A DNA stretch of 63,839 bases, taken from the NCBI GenBank assembly GCA_029258955.1, contig JAPDJT010000029.1, positions 1-63,839 on the forward strand, given 5' to 3'. The notes under the pieces are model-generated. The model saw only the letters and a program-made list of their open reading frames with translations. It was not told where the DNA came from and made no database searches. Origin of the DNA: Thermoplasmatota archaeon (lineage in GTDB: Archaea; Thermoplasmatota; E2; UBA202; JdFR-43). Positions 33,553 through 42,385 of the stretch are shown piece by piece. A program made the position numbers and the translations under genes. How positions within the stretch are numbered: the stretch's first letter is position 1; each line of letters starts with the position of its first letter.

Positions 33553-34187
33553 TTTCTGGAGGAATGGATAGTGCCGTTTCAGCAGCTATTGCAAAAAATG
33601 AAGGATATGAAATTTATGCCATCACATTCAACTATGGGCAAAGAAACAAGAAAGAAATGGAGTCAGCTAAAGAAATTGCAAAATGGCTTAATGCAAAACA
33701 TAAAATTTTGGAGGTAAATCTCCGCCAAATAGGTGGCTCCGCTTTAACAGATAATATAGAGGTGCCTGAAGAAACTTATGGCATCCCTATAACTTACGTT
33801 CCAGCAAGAAATACCATCTTTTTATCATTTGCTTTAGCTTATGCTGAAGTTATTGATGCAGATTATATCTATATTGGAGTAAATGCAATAGATTATTCAG
33901 GCTATCCAGATTGTAGACCAGAATATTTGGAGGCATTTCAAAAAATGGCAGATTTAGCTTTAAAAAGAAGCGTAGAAGGAAGACCAATAAAAATAAAAGC
34001 ACCTCTCCTTTATCTTTCAAAAGCAGAAATTGTAAAGAAAGGGATAGAGCTTGGAGTTCCATTTGAAAAAACATGGAGTTGTTATAGGGAAGGAGAAAAA
34101 CATTGTGGAAGATGCCCATCTTGTAAGCTTAGGAAGAAAGCATTTAAAGAGGCAAATGTGGAGGATCCGACTGAATATGAAGAATAA
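33531..34187 (+). CDS. queC: 7-cyano-7-deazaguanine (preQ0) synthase QueC
   Basis: About 218 residues from the ATG at 33531 (MEKAVCLISGG); an upstream start at 33522 lies within queD. The PP-loop is SGGMDSA. Other motifs are YGQRNKKE, PARNTIFLS and the C-terminal zinc cysteines CYREGEKHCGRCPSCKLRK. It converts 7-carboxy-7-deazaguanine to preQ0 with ATP and ammonia. It overlaps both queD and the downstream lipoprotein gene. Confidence 0.94.
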   Translation: MEKAVCLISGGMDSAVSAAIAKNEGYEIYAITFNYGQRNKKEMESAKEIAKWLNAKHKILEVNLRQIGGSALTDNIEVPEETYGIPITYVPARNTIFLSFALAYAEVIDADYIYIGVNAIDYSGYPDCRPEYLEAFQKMADLALKRSVEGRPIKIKAPLLYLSKAEIVKKGIELGVPFEKTWSCYREGEKHCGRCPSCKLRKKAFKEANVEDPTEYEE

Positions 34188-35595
34188 AATAGTATTGTTA
34201 ATAGTGCTAATACTTCTTGCAGGATGCATTGAGAAAGGAGGAGAGGAGAAAATACCAGATGTTTTTGAAACAGATGCTTTTAGAATAGGAGACAAAGCCA
34301 CTTATGAGCTTTTTGGAAAAGCTACCATGCAAACAGAAGAAGGCTTTTTTATCTATGTTAGTAGGGGAGAGGCAAAAATAGAAATAAAAGATGCACAAAT
34401 TGAAGATGGTTTTGGGAAAAAAATAAAAGCTATTGAATTTTACATGAGTTTATCAGAAACACCTTATAATTATACTCCTGAAGGAGAAATTGAAGAATTG
34501 CCAATAAACTTGGAAAAACACATTTATAGGATTTATGATAATAATGTTTTAGGAGGAATAATAAAAAGCAATACCATCCACCATGCTGTTAATAGAGATA
34601 GACAGATTTTGATTAATACAATGCCAATAAACGATTTTTTAGATAATTTTTTGCAGAAAGAATTTAAACCAAATACAAATGGCTCATTTGTTTATGAAGG
34701 AAGAATTTTTAACTGGACAGCAAGCTATGATAAAAATCAAAAAGCATTGGAAATTGTTGTGCCATTTAATACCTCCAGACTTTATGTCTGGATAAAAAAT
34801 GGCTATTCATTTCCATATCAAATAACATTTGAAACAGATTATGGAAATCGAAAGAATTCATATTCGTTTGTTTTGAAAAGTTTCAAGAGAGGAAAAGGAA
34901 AAGAATTAAAGCTTGGAATCGTGAACTACACTTCATCAAGAAACTTTAATTCTTCTGAATGGAAGGATTTAGGACCAGCTCAAGGAGAAAGCCAGATGAA
35001 AATGAGTTTAAGAGAAGCTATTGCCATTGCTTATAAACAGCAAAGCTTGAAAAATTTTTTAAGGAATAATCCTGGTTCTTACCTCATTTATGCAGAATAT
35101 TGGGAAAGTAAAGAAGGTTATGGATGGATTTTATATTTTGGTAAAAAAGGGTTGAAAAAGGAGTTTGTTTTAAATGTAACAGAAGGAACTATGCCTGTTG
35201 TAACAGAAGAAATAAATCCGTATTTTCCTTATGAGGAATTGCCAAAAAATATAGAAGGTCTGCCAAATCAAATCATGGATATAGGAGATGCAGAGAAAAT
35301 TTTCAAGAAATTTATAGATTATAACTTCGAAAATTTCACATTTAAGTTGTCTTTCATAGAAATTTACTATCCTGACACGCTTTTTGACATATGGGAGGGA
35401 AATGATAAGGAGAAAGAAATTAGTATTTTTTCAGAAGCAAAAAAGGCATGTAGCATAGAAGGTTTTTCCAAATTGGTTAAAGGTTGGGCATTTGGTTACC
35501 GCCTTGTTGGTGCTTATGAAGCACCATTTATAAGTTTTGATGGAAAGATAAATGGAGAAAATGGAATGATTACTTATATCTATAAAGAATATTGA
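34177..35595 (+). CDS. Lipoprotein embedded in the que operon, unknown function
   Basis: 472 residues from the ATG at 34177, overlapping the queC stop by 11 nt; the frame is open back to 34051 inside queC. The signal sequence MKNKIVLLIVLILLAGC ends in a lipobox with Cys17. The mature part is mostly beta with NXS/T sequons. A segment from ~270 (MSLREAIAIAYKQQSLKNFL ... YAEYWESKEGYGWILYFG) resembles a PepSY-type fold. No catalytic motif recognised. queE follows after 3 nt, so the gene sits inside the operon. Confidence 0.7.
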   Translation: MKNKIVLLIVLILLAGCIEKGGEEKIPDVFETDAFRIGDKATYELFGKATMQTEEGFFIYVSRGEAKIEIKDAQIEDGFGKKIKAIEFYMSLSETPYNYTPEGEIEELPINLEKHIYRIYDNNVLGGIIKSNTIHHAVNRDRQILINTMPINDFLDNFLQKEFKPNTNGSFVYEGRIFNWTASYDKNQKALEIVVPFNTSRLYVWIKNGYSFPYQITFETDYGNRKNSYSFVLKSFKRGKGKELKLGIVNYTSSRNFNSSEWKDLGPAQGESQMKMSLREAIAIAYKQQSLKNFLRNNPGSYLIYAEYWESKEGYGWILYFGKKGLKKEFVLNVTEGTMPVVTEEINPYFPYEELPKNIEGLPNQIMDIGDAEKIFKKFIDYNFENFTFKLSFIEIYYPDTLFDIWEGNDKEKEISIFSEAKKACSIEGFSKLVKGWAFGYRLVGAYEAPFISFDGKINGENGMITYIYKEY

Positions 35596-35598
35596 TTT

Positions 35599-36228
35599 AT
35601 GCTAAAAATTAATGAAATCTTTTATTCCTTGCAAGGCGAAGGGGCAGATGTTGGTTTGCCAACAATTTTTATTCGTTTAACAGGTTGTAATTTAAGGTGT
35701 AAATATTGCGATACAGAATATGCATTTTATGAAGGAGAAGAAATGGAAGAAGAGGAAATAATTGGAAAAATTTCGAGATGGAAATGTAAAAGAGTTTGCA
35801 TTACGGGGGGAGAGCCATTACTCCAAGATATAAGCAAATTAATTGATTTGCTTATGAAAAAAAATTATGAGGTAAGCATTGAAACAAATGGCTCACTGAG
35901 CATTGAAGAATTGGTAAATAAAAAAGTAGTGGTGAAAATGGATATAAAATTGCCATCATCTCAAATGCATGAAAAAATGAGGATGGAAAATATTGGGCTA
36001 TTGCGACCAATAGATGAACTTAAATTTATAATATGGGATAGAGAAGATTATGAATATGCAAAAAAATTAATAGAAGAATATAAGCCAAATTGCCAAATAA
36101 TAATGCAACCTGTTTGGAAAGAGATGCCAGCAAGTAAGCTTGCTGATTGGATTCTAAAAGATGAAATTGATGCCCGTTTATCAATACAACTTCACAAACT
36201 TTTATGGGGTGAGAAAAGAAGAAAATAA
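35599..36228 (+). CDS. queE: 7-carboxy-7-deazaguanine synthase QueE (radical SAM)
   Basis: 209 residues. The radical SAM cluster motif is GCNLRCKYCDTEYAF (CX3CX2C). Also present are the N-terminal EIFYSLQGEGADVGLPTIF, TGGEPLLQ, IETNGS and the final SIQLHKLLW. It converts 6-carboxytetrahydropterin to 7-carboxy-7-deazaguanine. It is the last gene of queD-queC-lipoprotein-queE and is convergent with sfsA (1 nt between stops). Confidence 0.95.
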   Translation: MLKINEIFYSLQGEGADVGLPTIFIRLTGCNLRCKYCDTEYAFYEGEEMEEEEIIGKISRWKCKRVCITGGEPLLQDISKLIDLLMKKNYEVSIETNGSLSIEELVNKKVVVKMDIKLPSSQMHEKMRMENIGLLRPIDELKFIIWDREDYEYAKKLIEEYKPNCQIIMQPVWKEMPASKLADWILKDEIDARLSIQLHKLLWGEKRRK

Positions 36229-36229
36229 G

Positions 36230-36916
36230 CTATATAACAACTTTTATTTTTCCATCATAATAAAGAGCCTTATCTTTGTATTTTATTTTGCAAGCAATAA
36301 TTTTTACTCCTTTTCCATATGCCTCCTTTAAAGCCATTGAAAATTTTTCATCAATTTGCCAATTAGGCGTGAATTTTCTAGCATCTCTCATTACTAAAAA
36401 GAGAATAGCTACATCATATCCATCGTTTTTAGCTTTTATTAACTCTAAAATATGTCTTCTTCCTCTTTCTGTTGGAGCATCTGGAAAAAGAGCAGTATTA
36501 TTTTTCAATAAAGTACAGCCTTTTACTTCCAACAAACATTTATTTTTGTTTGTCAGTAAAAAATCTATTCTACTTTTTCCATATTTAAACTCTCTTTTTT
36601 CAATTTCATATTTTGCTAATTCTTCAATGAGCTTTTTTCTCAAAATTTTTTCAGCAAGCATTGAATGATAGCCAGAATGAATGAGAACCCAATTTTCCAT
36701 TGAAGCAAGAATTACATCATAATTTGTTTTCCTCCCCCCTCCTTTTTCAATTAAAGGTAATTTTCTTCCCTCAGTTAAAATTTCCCTCAATCTTCCAGGG
36801 TCATGTAAATGAGCTTTAGTTATTTTATTTCCAATTCTAACCTCAACTAAGAATTTGTTTAATCTTCTGACAAACTCAGCTTGAATAAATCTCTCGTTAA
36901 ATTTATAGATTAGCAA
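36230..36916 (-). CDS. sfsA: SfsA-family nuclease-like protein
   Basis: 228 residues. Family landmarks are RFIQAEFVRRLNKFLVEV, HLHDPGRL, SRIDFLL with LLEVKGCTL (a restriction-nuclease-like core), and FPDAPTERGRRHILEL. Bacterial SfsA was named for sugar-fermentation stimulation. The fold suggests nucleic acid binding or cleavage, but the role in archaea is not established. It overlaps the ferredoxin gene by 7 nt. Confidence 0.9.
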   Translation of the reverse strand: MLIYKFNERFIQAEFVRRLNKFLVEVRIGNKITKAHLHDPGRLREILTEGRKLPLIEKGGGRKTNYDVILASMENWVLIHSGYHSMLAEKILRKKLIEELAKYEIEKREFKYGKSRIDFLLTNKNKCLLEVKGCTLLKNNTALFPDAPTERGRRHILELIKAKNDGYDVAILFLVMRDARKFTPNWQIDEKFSMALKEAYGKGVKIIACKIKYKDKALYYDGKIKVVI

Positions 36917-37125
36917 GAGCTATGCTCTATAGCATTATTTGGACAAGATTCAACGCAAGCACAGCATTCAATGCAATCATCTACATTCTTTGCAACTGCC
37001 TTTCCATTTTCAATTTCATATATATCAACAGGGCAAACTTCAACGCATTTTGCTGCGCCGGTGCATTTATCATAATCAATTTTGATTACAATATCTCCCG
37101 AAGATGATTTAAATTCTTTTATCAT
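36910..37125 (-). CDS. Ferredoxin with a modified first cluster
   Basis: 71 residues. Cluster-binding motifs are CTGAAKCVEVCP and CIECCACVESCP. The second set is complete (CX2CX2CX3CP). In the first, the expected second Cys is Ala (CX2AX2CX3CP), as in [3Fe-4S]-type sites where Asp often replaces it. It probably binds one [4Fe-4S] and one [3Fe-4S] cluster. The ATG is ~26 nt from a TATA-like tttataaatg. It is co-transcribed with sfsA. Confidence 0.88.
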   Translation of the reverse strand: MIKEFKSSSGDIVIKIDYDKCTGAAKCVEVCPVDIYEIENGKAVAKNVDDCIECCACVESCPNNAIEHSSC

Positions 37126-37159
37126 GAAGTTTTATCAAAAAAGCATTTATAAATTTAAT

Positions 37160-37275
37160 GAAAAAGAATTCATTTACCGAATGAATGAAAGATAAAGCTG
37201 TTTGGCTTGCAAGGAATTTACTATGGCAACATCCAATTCATTAATTTTTAATCAATCTCGAAAAAGAATTCATTT
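37160..37275. repeat. 16-bp direct repeat flanking a minus copy of the palindromic repeat
   Basis: gaaaaagaattcattt occurs at 37160-37175 and again at 37260-37275, exactly 100 bp apart. The best-preserved minus-strand repeat copy (37199-37260) lies between them. Confidence 0.7.
37199..37260 (-). repeat. Palindromic repeat, copy 8 (minus)
   Basis: The reverse complement reads gattaaaaattaatgaattg, then gatgttgccatagtaaat, then tccttgcaagcc. The 15-nt core GTTGCCATAGTAAAT is identical to those at 37336 and 55693. Confidence 0.75.
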
Positions 37276-37318
37276 GTTGTGGCTTAATTCTTCATCATGT
37301 GATATAACTAATGCAATC

Positions 37319-37394
37319 AAAAAGTGAAAAGAGAGGTTGCCATAGTAAATCCCTCATATGCAATAAATAGCCAATGCAATTGCTTCTTCCAGTT
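37319..37394 (+). repeat. Palindromic repeat, copy 9a (plus)
   Basis: It contains aaaaagtgaaaagagag, the exact core gttgccatagtaaat, atgcaataaatagccaatg and the tail caattgcttcttcca. It faces the minus copy at 37199-37260. Confidence 0.75.
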
Positions 37395-37401
37395 AAATAC
37401 A

Positions 37402-37483
37402 GAGAAAATCCCAAAATTAAAATGAATTGTAAAGTCGTTATAGCAAATTTTTATGCAACAAGCAAATGACAAACTATCTCCTT
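37402..37483 (+). repeat. Palindromic repeat, copy 9b (plus, more degenerate)
   Basis: It contains aaaattaaaatgaattg, then gtcgttatagcaaat, then tatgcaacaagcaaatgac. It is a tandem direct copy behind 9a. The ABC-exporter promoter follows within ~30 nt. Confidence 0.55.
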
Positions 37484-37541
37484 CATTATATTCGGCCCAG
37501 AAATAAGTAAAATTTTTTATAGTTAGAAAGATGCAAATAGA

Positions 37542-38453
37542 GTGATAGAAGCAAAAAATTTAACAAAAATATATAGGAGAAAGAAAAAAGAATTAAAAGC
37601 AATAGATAAACTCTCTTTTAATGTCAGAAAGGGAGAAATATTCGGAATAATTGGTCCAACTGGGGCTGGAAAAACAACAACTGTAAAAATCTTATCTACG
37701 CTAATCCTTCCAGATGAAGGGAATGCATATATAAATGGATATGACGTTGTGAAAGACGCAGATAGGGTAAAAAAAATTATTGGTGTGGTGGCAGGAGAAT
37801 TTACAAGGGCTTTATACTGGCGTTTGACTGGAAGAGGAAATCTTGAGTTTTTTGCTAAAATGAGAGGGCTAAGAAATATAAATGAAAGAATAGATTATTT
37901 GCTAGAGTTATTTAATTTAAAAGATTATGAAAATGAGCTTTTAATGAGATATTCAACGGGAATGAAGCATAAGTTAGCTTTAGCTGTTGCTTTGCTTCAT
38001 GACCCTCCAATCCTATTTTTAGATGAACCATTAACTGGAATAGACCCTCTTACTGCCTACGAAATAAAGGAACTAATAAGAAGAGAATTTAAAGACAAAA
38101 CCATAATATGGACCTCTCACAATCTTTATGAAATTGAAGAAATGTGCCACAGAATACTTTTACTAAATAAAGGAAAAAAAATTGTTGAAGGAAAGGTAAA
38201 TGAATTAAAGAAAAAATATTGGGAATATAAAAAAATCATTGTAGACTGTGAAAATCCAGAAAAATTGGCAGGGATAGCAGAAAAAATAGAAGGGAATATG
38301 GTGGAGATAAAAACAAAAAATGTGGAGGAAATAATTAAAAAATTGGCAGAAATGATGGAAAATGAAGATATAAAAATAAATAGCATTAAAACTGTAGAGC
38401 CGAGTTTAGAAGATATATTTATGGCTGTGGTTAAAAATGATAAGAGAAATTAA
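37542..38453 (+). CDS. ABC-2 exporter ATP-binding protein
   Basis: 303 residues from a GTG, ~26 nt from a TATA-like ttttttatag. Walker A is GPTGAGKTT, the signature is YSTGMKHKLALA (as in DrrA/NatA-type ATPases), Walker B is ILFLDEPLTGID and the H-loop is WTSHN. The last ~80 residues are a C-terminal extension. It pairs with the permease that overlaps its end (17 nt). The substrate cannot be read from sequence; drugs, lipids or glycans are possible. Confidence 0.9.
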   Translation: MIEAKNLTKIYRRKKKELKAIDKLSFNVRKGEIFGIIGPTGAGKTTTVKILSTLILPDEGNAYINGYDVVKDADRVKKIIGVVAGEFTRALYWRLTGRGNLEFFAKMRGLRNINERIDYLLELFNLKDYENELLMRYSTGMKHKLALAVALLHDPPILFLDEPLTGIDPLTAYEIKELIRREFKDKTIIWTSHNLYEIEEMCHRILLLNKGKKIVEGKVNELKKKYWEYKKIIVDCENPEKLAGIAEKIEGNMVEIKTKNVEEIIKKLAEMMENEDIKINSIKTVEPSLEDIFMAVVKNDKRN

Positions 38454-39237
38454 AAAAATCGGAATAATCATAAAAAGAGATTTCAAAATACTTATGACAT
38501 ATAGATTGGCATTTTCAGCCATGTTTTTAAATATGATTTTCAACCTCTTTTATTTCATACTTTTTGGAAGTATGTTTAAAGAAACTACACCAGATGCTTT
38601 AATTCCATACAAGCAGGATTTTGTTACTTATTTATTAATAGGAAGTATAGGATGGAGCTTTTTATGGACTGTAATGAGTTCCTCCTCCATAGCACTAAGA
38701 AATGAAATGATGATTGGTACTTTAGAATCAATTCTTTTATCTTCAACAAGCTTGTTAACAATAGTTATTGCCTATACCATTTTTGGATGCTTTATGGGGC
38801 TAATATCAACAGTTATTTTTCTAAGCGTAGGCTATTTCATATACCACGCATATTTCATGGCTAACATGTATACCCTTCTCATATTCCTCGTTTCCATTAT
38901 AATGATGGCTGGGCTGGGAATGATTTTCAGTGGATTAACTATATGGATTAAAAATATTGGTCAAACCATACCCTTGATACAAAACATAAGCATGTTTTTT
39001 TCCGGTGTATACTTTCCGGTTAGCATATTGCCAAAATATTTGCAAGGAGTAGCAAAATTTGTACCCTTTTACTATTCAATAGAAGGGATGAGAATTTCTA
39101 TAGTTTCTCCTTCAGAATCTATTCAATACTTAGTTATCCTAATTCTCATTTCTTCGATTTTTGTAATTTTAGGTATATATTCATTAAGAAAAGGACTGGA
39201 AAAGGCAATGAAAGAAGGTAGTTTAGCTTTTTACTAA
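38437..39237 (+). CDS. ABC-2 type permease
   Basis: 266 residues with six predicted TM helices, the ABC-2 transporter fold. A conserved-type segment before the last helices reads LIQNISMFFSGVYFPVSILP followed by KFVPFYYSIEGMR. It partners with the preceding ATPase. The stop overlaps the convergent gltX stop by 4 nt. Confidence 0.88.
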   Translation: MIREIKKIGIIIKRDFKILMTYRLAFSAMFLNMIFNLFYFILFGSMFKETTPDALIPYKQDFVTYLLIGSIGWSFLWTVMSSSSIALRNEMMIGTLESILLSSTSLLTIVIAYTIFGCFMGLISTVIFLSVGYFIYHAYFMANMYTLLIFLVSIIMMAGLGMIFSGLTIWIKNIGQTIPLIQNISMFFSGVYFPVSILPKYLQGVAKFVPFYYSIEGMRISIVSPSESIQYLVILILISSIFVILGIYSLRKGLEKAMKEGSLAFY

Positions 39238-40910
39238 CGATGCGCTAAAATACCTATAATATCTTTCCCTTTTTCAATTCTTACAAAACCAAATCTTTCA
39301 AACTGTATTACCTCTCCATGCTTAACTTCTTCAATATTTTTTTCAGCATATCCTTTTATTATTTTCAAACTGTTTTCATCGAACTCTCCATTTTTAAAAG
39401 GTAGAGAAGGAACCATAATCTCCATTTCAATATAATCTAGGCCAACCCATTGAATTTTTTCTACACCTGCTATTAATTTCTCTCCAGCAAATTCGCCAAA
39501 AATCTCATTGCCCTTTTTTTCTAAAACCTTCACATTATACAAATCCTTGAGTCTAAATGTTTGTCCCTCTTTTAGCTTAATTGCATCTTCCCTAGGAATG
39601 TAAAATATTTTCCCTACTCTTAACTTTCTTTTTCCCATATCAATGGAAGGATGGCATTTTAGCTCAATTTCTTTTTCAATAGCATTTTTTACAGTAACTT
39701 TTACTGGTTCAGGAACAAAGAAATATCTTTTTGCTTTGGCATCCAAAATTTTCCTATTTATAGCCTCCAAGTTTTCAAAAGCTACTATGCTTTCTGATTT
39801 CGAAATGCCTTGGGCAAGAACAAATTCTTTTATGGCTTCTGCTGTTATTCCCCTCCTTCTAAGTCCTCTTAAAGTAGGAAGCCTTGGGTCATCCCATCCC
39901 ATTACTTTTCCTTCTTCAATTAATGGCTTAATTTTTCTTTTTGATACAGGCATTCCCCTTATTTCCAAGCGAGAAAACTCCATTAAATGAGGCTTCCTTA
40001 AGCCTAGTAAATCAAGTAAATAAAAATAGACTTCATCCCTTAACTCATATTCTTTACTCCTAAAAGGATGGGTTACGCCCGATATAGAATCTTCTACAGC
40101 TCCATAAAAATCATATGTAGGCCATACGCGGAAGCGAGTTCCATGTATTGGATGAGGATGTTCTATTATCCTAAAAAGCACTGGGTCCCGCATTGCGGTG
40201 TTTGGCGAAGACATATCTCCTTTTAAACGCATAACAGCCTGTCCTTCCTTCATTTTTATAAAATCATCCCATTCATAAGGGCTTTCATTTCTGCATTTAC
40301 ACTCCTTCATTTCTCTTCTATTTTTCCTTATTTCTTCCTCACTACATGTGCATATATATGCGTTTCCCTCTTCTAGCAATTGTTTAGCAAACTCGTAATG
40401 TTTTGGAAGATTATCTGATGTGCGATATTCTTTATCCCAATCTATTCCAAGCCATTTTAAATCTTCTTTTTGAGCATCATAAAATTCCTTTCTTTCATTA
40501 ACAGGATTCGTATCATCAAAGCGAAGAATAAAAATTCCATCGTATATGCGAGCATATTCATAGTCAATAAAAGCAGCTTTAGCATGCCCTATATGCAAAT
40601 AACCATTTGGCTCTGGAGGGAATCTAGTAACAACTTCTCCTTTTTTGGCATGAGGCAAAGGAGGTAACTTCCTCCTCTCTTTCTTCTTTTCTTCAATTCT
40701 TATTCCGAGCTTCTCAATTTCTTTTTCTTGTTCCTCTAAAGATAAGCTATTTATTTCTTCAACCACTTTTTTAACAATTGGAATAACTTCTTTTGCATCT
40801 TTTTTTATCTCTCCCATTACCTTGCCAATAACTGCTTTAAAATTTGCTTTCCCTCTATATTTAATAGCATTAAGCAAAGCATATTTTCTCGCTATCTTTT
40901 CTATATCCAT
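39234..40910 (-). CDS. gltX: Glutamate--tRNA ligase (archaeal type)
   Basis: 558 residues. An N-terminal archaeal/eukaryal appended helical region (~1-95) is followed by the class I core: HIGH-type PNGYLHIGHAKAA, FDDTNPVNE, and the KMSKS-type loop PVSKRKI. The C-terminal anticodon-binding part consists of beta-barrels, as in GlnRS/archaeal GluRS. It probably supplies Glu-tRNA(Glu) and the misacylated Glu-tRNA(Gln) used by an amidotransferase; that second role is family knowledge. Confidence 0.94.
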   Translation of the reverse strand: MDIEKIARKYALLNAIKYRGKANFKAVIGKVMGEIKKDAKEVIPIVKKVVEEINSLSLEEQEKEIEKLGIRIEEKKKERRKLPPLPHAKKGEVVTRFPPEPNGYLHIGHAKAAFIDYEYARIYDGIFILRFDDTNPVNERKEFYDAQKEDLKWLGIDWDKEYRTSDNLPKHYEFAKQLLEEGNAYICTCSEEEIRKNRREMKECKCRNESPYEWDDFIKMKEGQAVMRLKGDMSSPNTAMRDPVLFRIIEHPHPIHGTRFRVWPTYDFYGAVEDSISGVTHPFRSKEYELRDEVYFYLLDLLGLRKPHLMEFSRLEIRGMPVSKRKIKPLIEEGKVMGWDDPRLPTLRGLRRRGITAEAIKEFVLAQGISKSESIVAFENLEAINRKILDAKAKRYFFVPEPVKVTVKNAIEKEIELKCHPSIDMGKRKLRVGKIFYIPREDAIKLKEGQTFRLKDLYNVKVLEKKGNEIFGEFAGEKLIAGVEKIQWVGLDYIEMEIMVPSLPFKNGEFDENSLKIIKGYAEKNIEEVKHGEVIQFERFGFVRIEKGKDIIGILAHR

Positions 40911-41040
40911 CTTTTACTTATTCCATAACATCATTTAAACTTTTCATTATAGGAAAAAGAAGAATAAAAACAATGAAGAATGGATAAGAGTATTCTTTAC
41001 TGGGCTGGTTTTAACCGTGAAAGTCTGGTAAATTTAAATG

Positions 41041-41101
41041 ACATTGGCTATTATTGTATAAGGAATTGCTATAGCAACATCTCCTTTCATTATTTTATTT
41101 A
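41041..41101 (-). repeat. Palindromic repeat, copy 10a (minus)
   Basis: The reverse complement contains aaataatgaaaggagatg, ttgctatagcaattcc and aataatagccaatg. It nearly matches copy 6 at 29519. It is in tandem with copy 10b. Confidence 0.6.
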
Positions 41102-41112
41102 AATTATTTAAA

Positions 41113-41178
41113 CCAATATCATATGGCTATTGTTATGAAAAAGCTATAGCAACCCCATTTCATTTTAATTTTTTCACA
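41113..41178 (-). repeat. Palindromic repeat, copy 10b (minus)
   Basis: The reverse complement contains gtgaaaaaattaaaatg, aaatggggttgctatagc and aacaatagccat. It ends ~10 nt upstream of the TATA box (aatttata, ~41187-41194) of the MFS gene. It closely matches the minus arm of copy 2 at 10765-10836. Confidence 0.65.
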
Positions 41179-41212
41179 GAAAAAAATAATTTATAGCTAT
41201 CTTTTATTCCCA

Positions 41213-42385
41213 ATGAAAGAATTTAGAGATATACTGCTCCTTGGCATAATCAGTTTTTTTGCTGATGTAAGTAGTGAGATGATTATGCCTATTCTGCCCT
41301 TCTTCATATATTCATTAGGAGGAACTGGTTTGGCTGTTGGTTTAATAATGGGGTTTGGCGACGCCATTGCCAATTTTGCAAAAATCTTTTCAGGAAAAAT
41401 TTCAGATAGAATAGGAAAAAGAAAGATATTTATGGTAGCTGGCTATGGTTCATCTGCTGTTTCAAAACTCTTCTTTCCATTCTCAACCCACTGGTGGCAC
41501 ATTTTGTTTTTGAGAGGCATAGAAAGAATAGGGAAAGGAATAAGAGGGCCACCGAGAGATGCTTTAATTGGTGATTTAGTTAAGGAAAAGAGGGGAGAAG
41601 CGTATGGAATACATAGGGCTTTAGATACAGCTGGAGCTGTTGTTGGAAGCATATTGGTTTTATCTCTCTTATGGTTTTTTGGATTTCCTGCCAATCTGCC
41701 TTTAAAAGAACTTGTTGGAAATGAAGAAGTCAAAGAAATGTTAAAAATCATTTTGATTATAGCAAGCTTAATCGCATTTTTAGCAATTCCTCCTATTTTT
41801 TTGGTGAGAGAAATAATTAGCAAGGAGAAAGAAGAAAAAGAGAAAATATCATGGAAACTTAAAAAATTTATTTTAATTGCAACAATTTTTTACTTTGGTA
41901 ATTTTAGCTATGCCTTCTTTTTACTAAGAATAGGGATGGAAAATATATTTTATGCTATATTCCTATATGCCTTATTTAACATTTCATATGCAATGCTTGC
42001 AAGATATTTTGGAAAATTATCTGACAAAATTGGAAGAAAATTTGTCATATCCTTAGGATACATTACATTTACATTTGTATGTGTTGGCTTTATATTCATT
42101 CCATATTTTCCATCCCAATATTTCATTCCATTATCCATAGCTCTTTTCCTTCTATATGGGGCTGTGTATGCATTCATAGAAGGAAATCAGAGAGCATTTG
42201 TATCCGATTTAAGCAAAAGCAGAGGAACGGCACAAGGAATTTTCCAAGCTTCCATTGGCTTTGCATCTATACCAGCAGGAATAATAGCTGGAAAGCTATG
42301 GGATTTATTGCCAGAATTAACTTTTATATATGGAGCAGTGCTTTCCTTAATTTCAGCAATTTTACTTGCAACATTTGATGACTAA
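41213..42385 (+). CDS. MFS transporter
   Basis: 390 residues with about 12 TM helices. Loop 2-3 carries GKISDRIGKRK, and the equivalent C-terminal-half loop carries GKLSDKIGRK. The N-terminal ADVSSEMIMPILPFF is typical of an exporter-like MFS subgroup. The substrate is unknown. The ATG is ~23 nt from the TATA element. It is convergent with the phosphatase gene (4-nt overlap). Confidence 0.88.
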   Translation: MKEFRDILLLGIISFFADVSSEMIMPILPFFIYSLGGTGLAVGLIMGFGDAIANFAKIFSGKISDRIGKRKIFMVAGYGSSAVSKLFFPFSTHWWHILFLRGIERIGKGIRGPPRDALIGDLVKEKRGEAYGIHRALDTAGAVVGSILVLSLLWFFGFPANLPLKELVGNEEVKEMLKIILIIASLIAFLAIPPIFLVREIISKEKEEKEKISWKLKKFILIATIFYFGNFSYAFFLLRIGMENIFYAIFLYALFNISYAMLARYFGKLSDKIGRKFVISLGYITFTFVCVGFIFIPYFPSQYFIPLSIALFLLYGAVYAFIEGNQRAFVSDLSKSRGTAQGIFQASIGFASIPAGIIAGKLWDLLPELTFIYGAVLSLISAILLATFDD

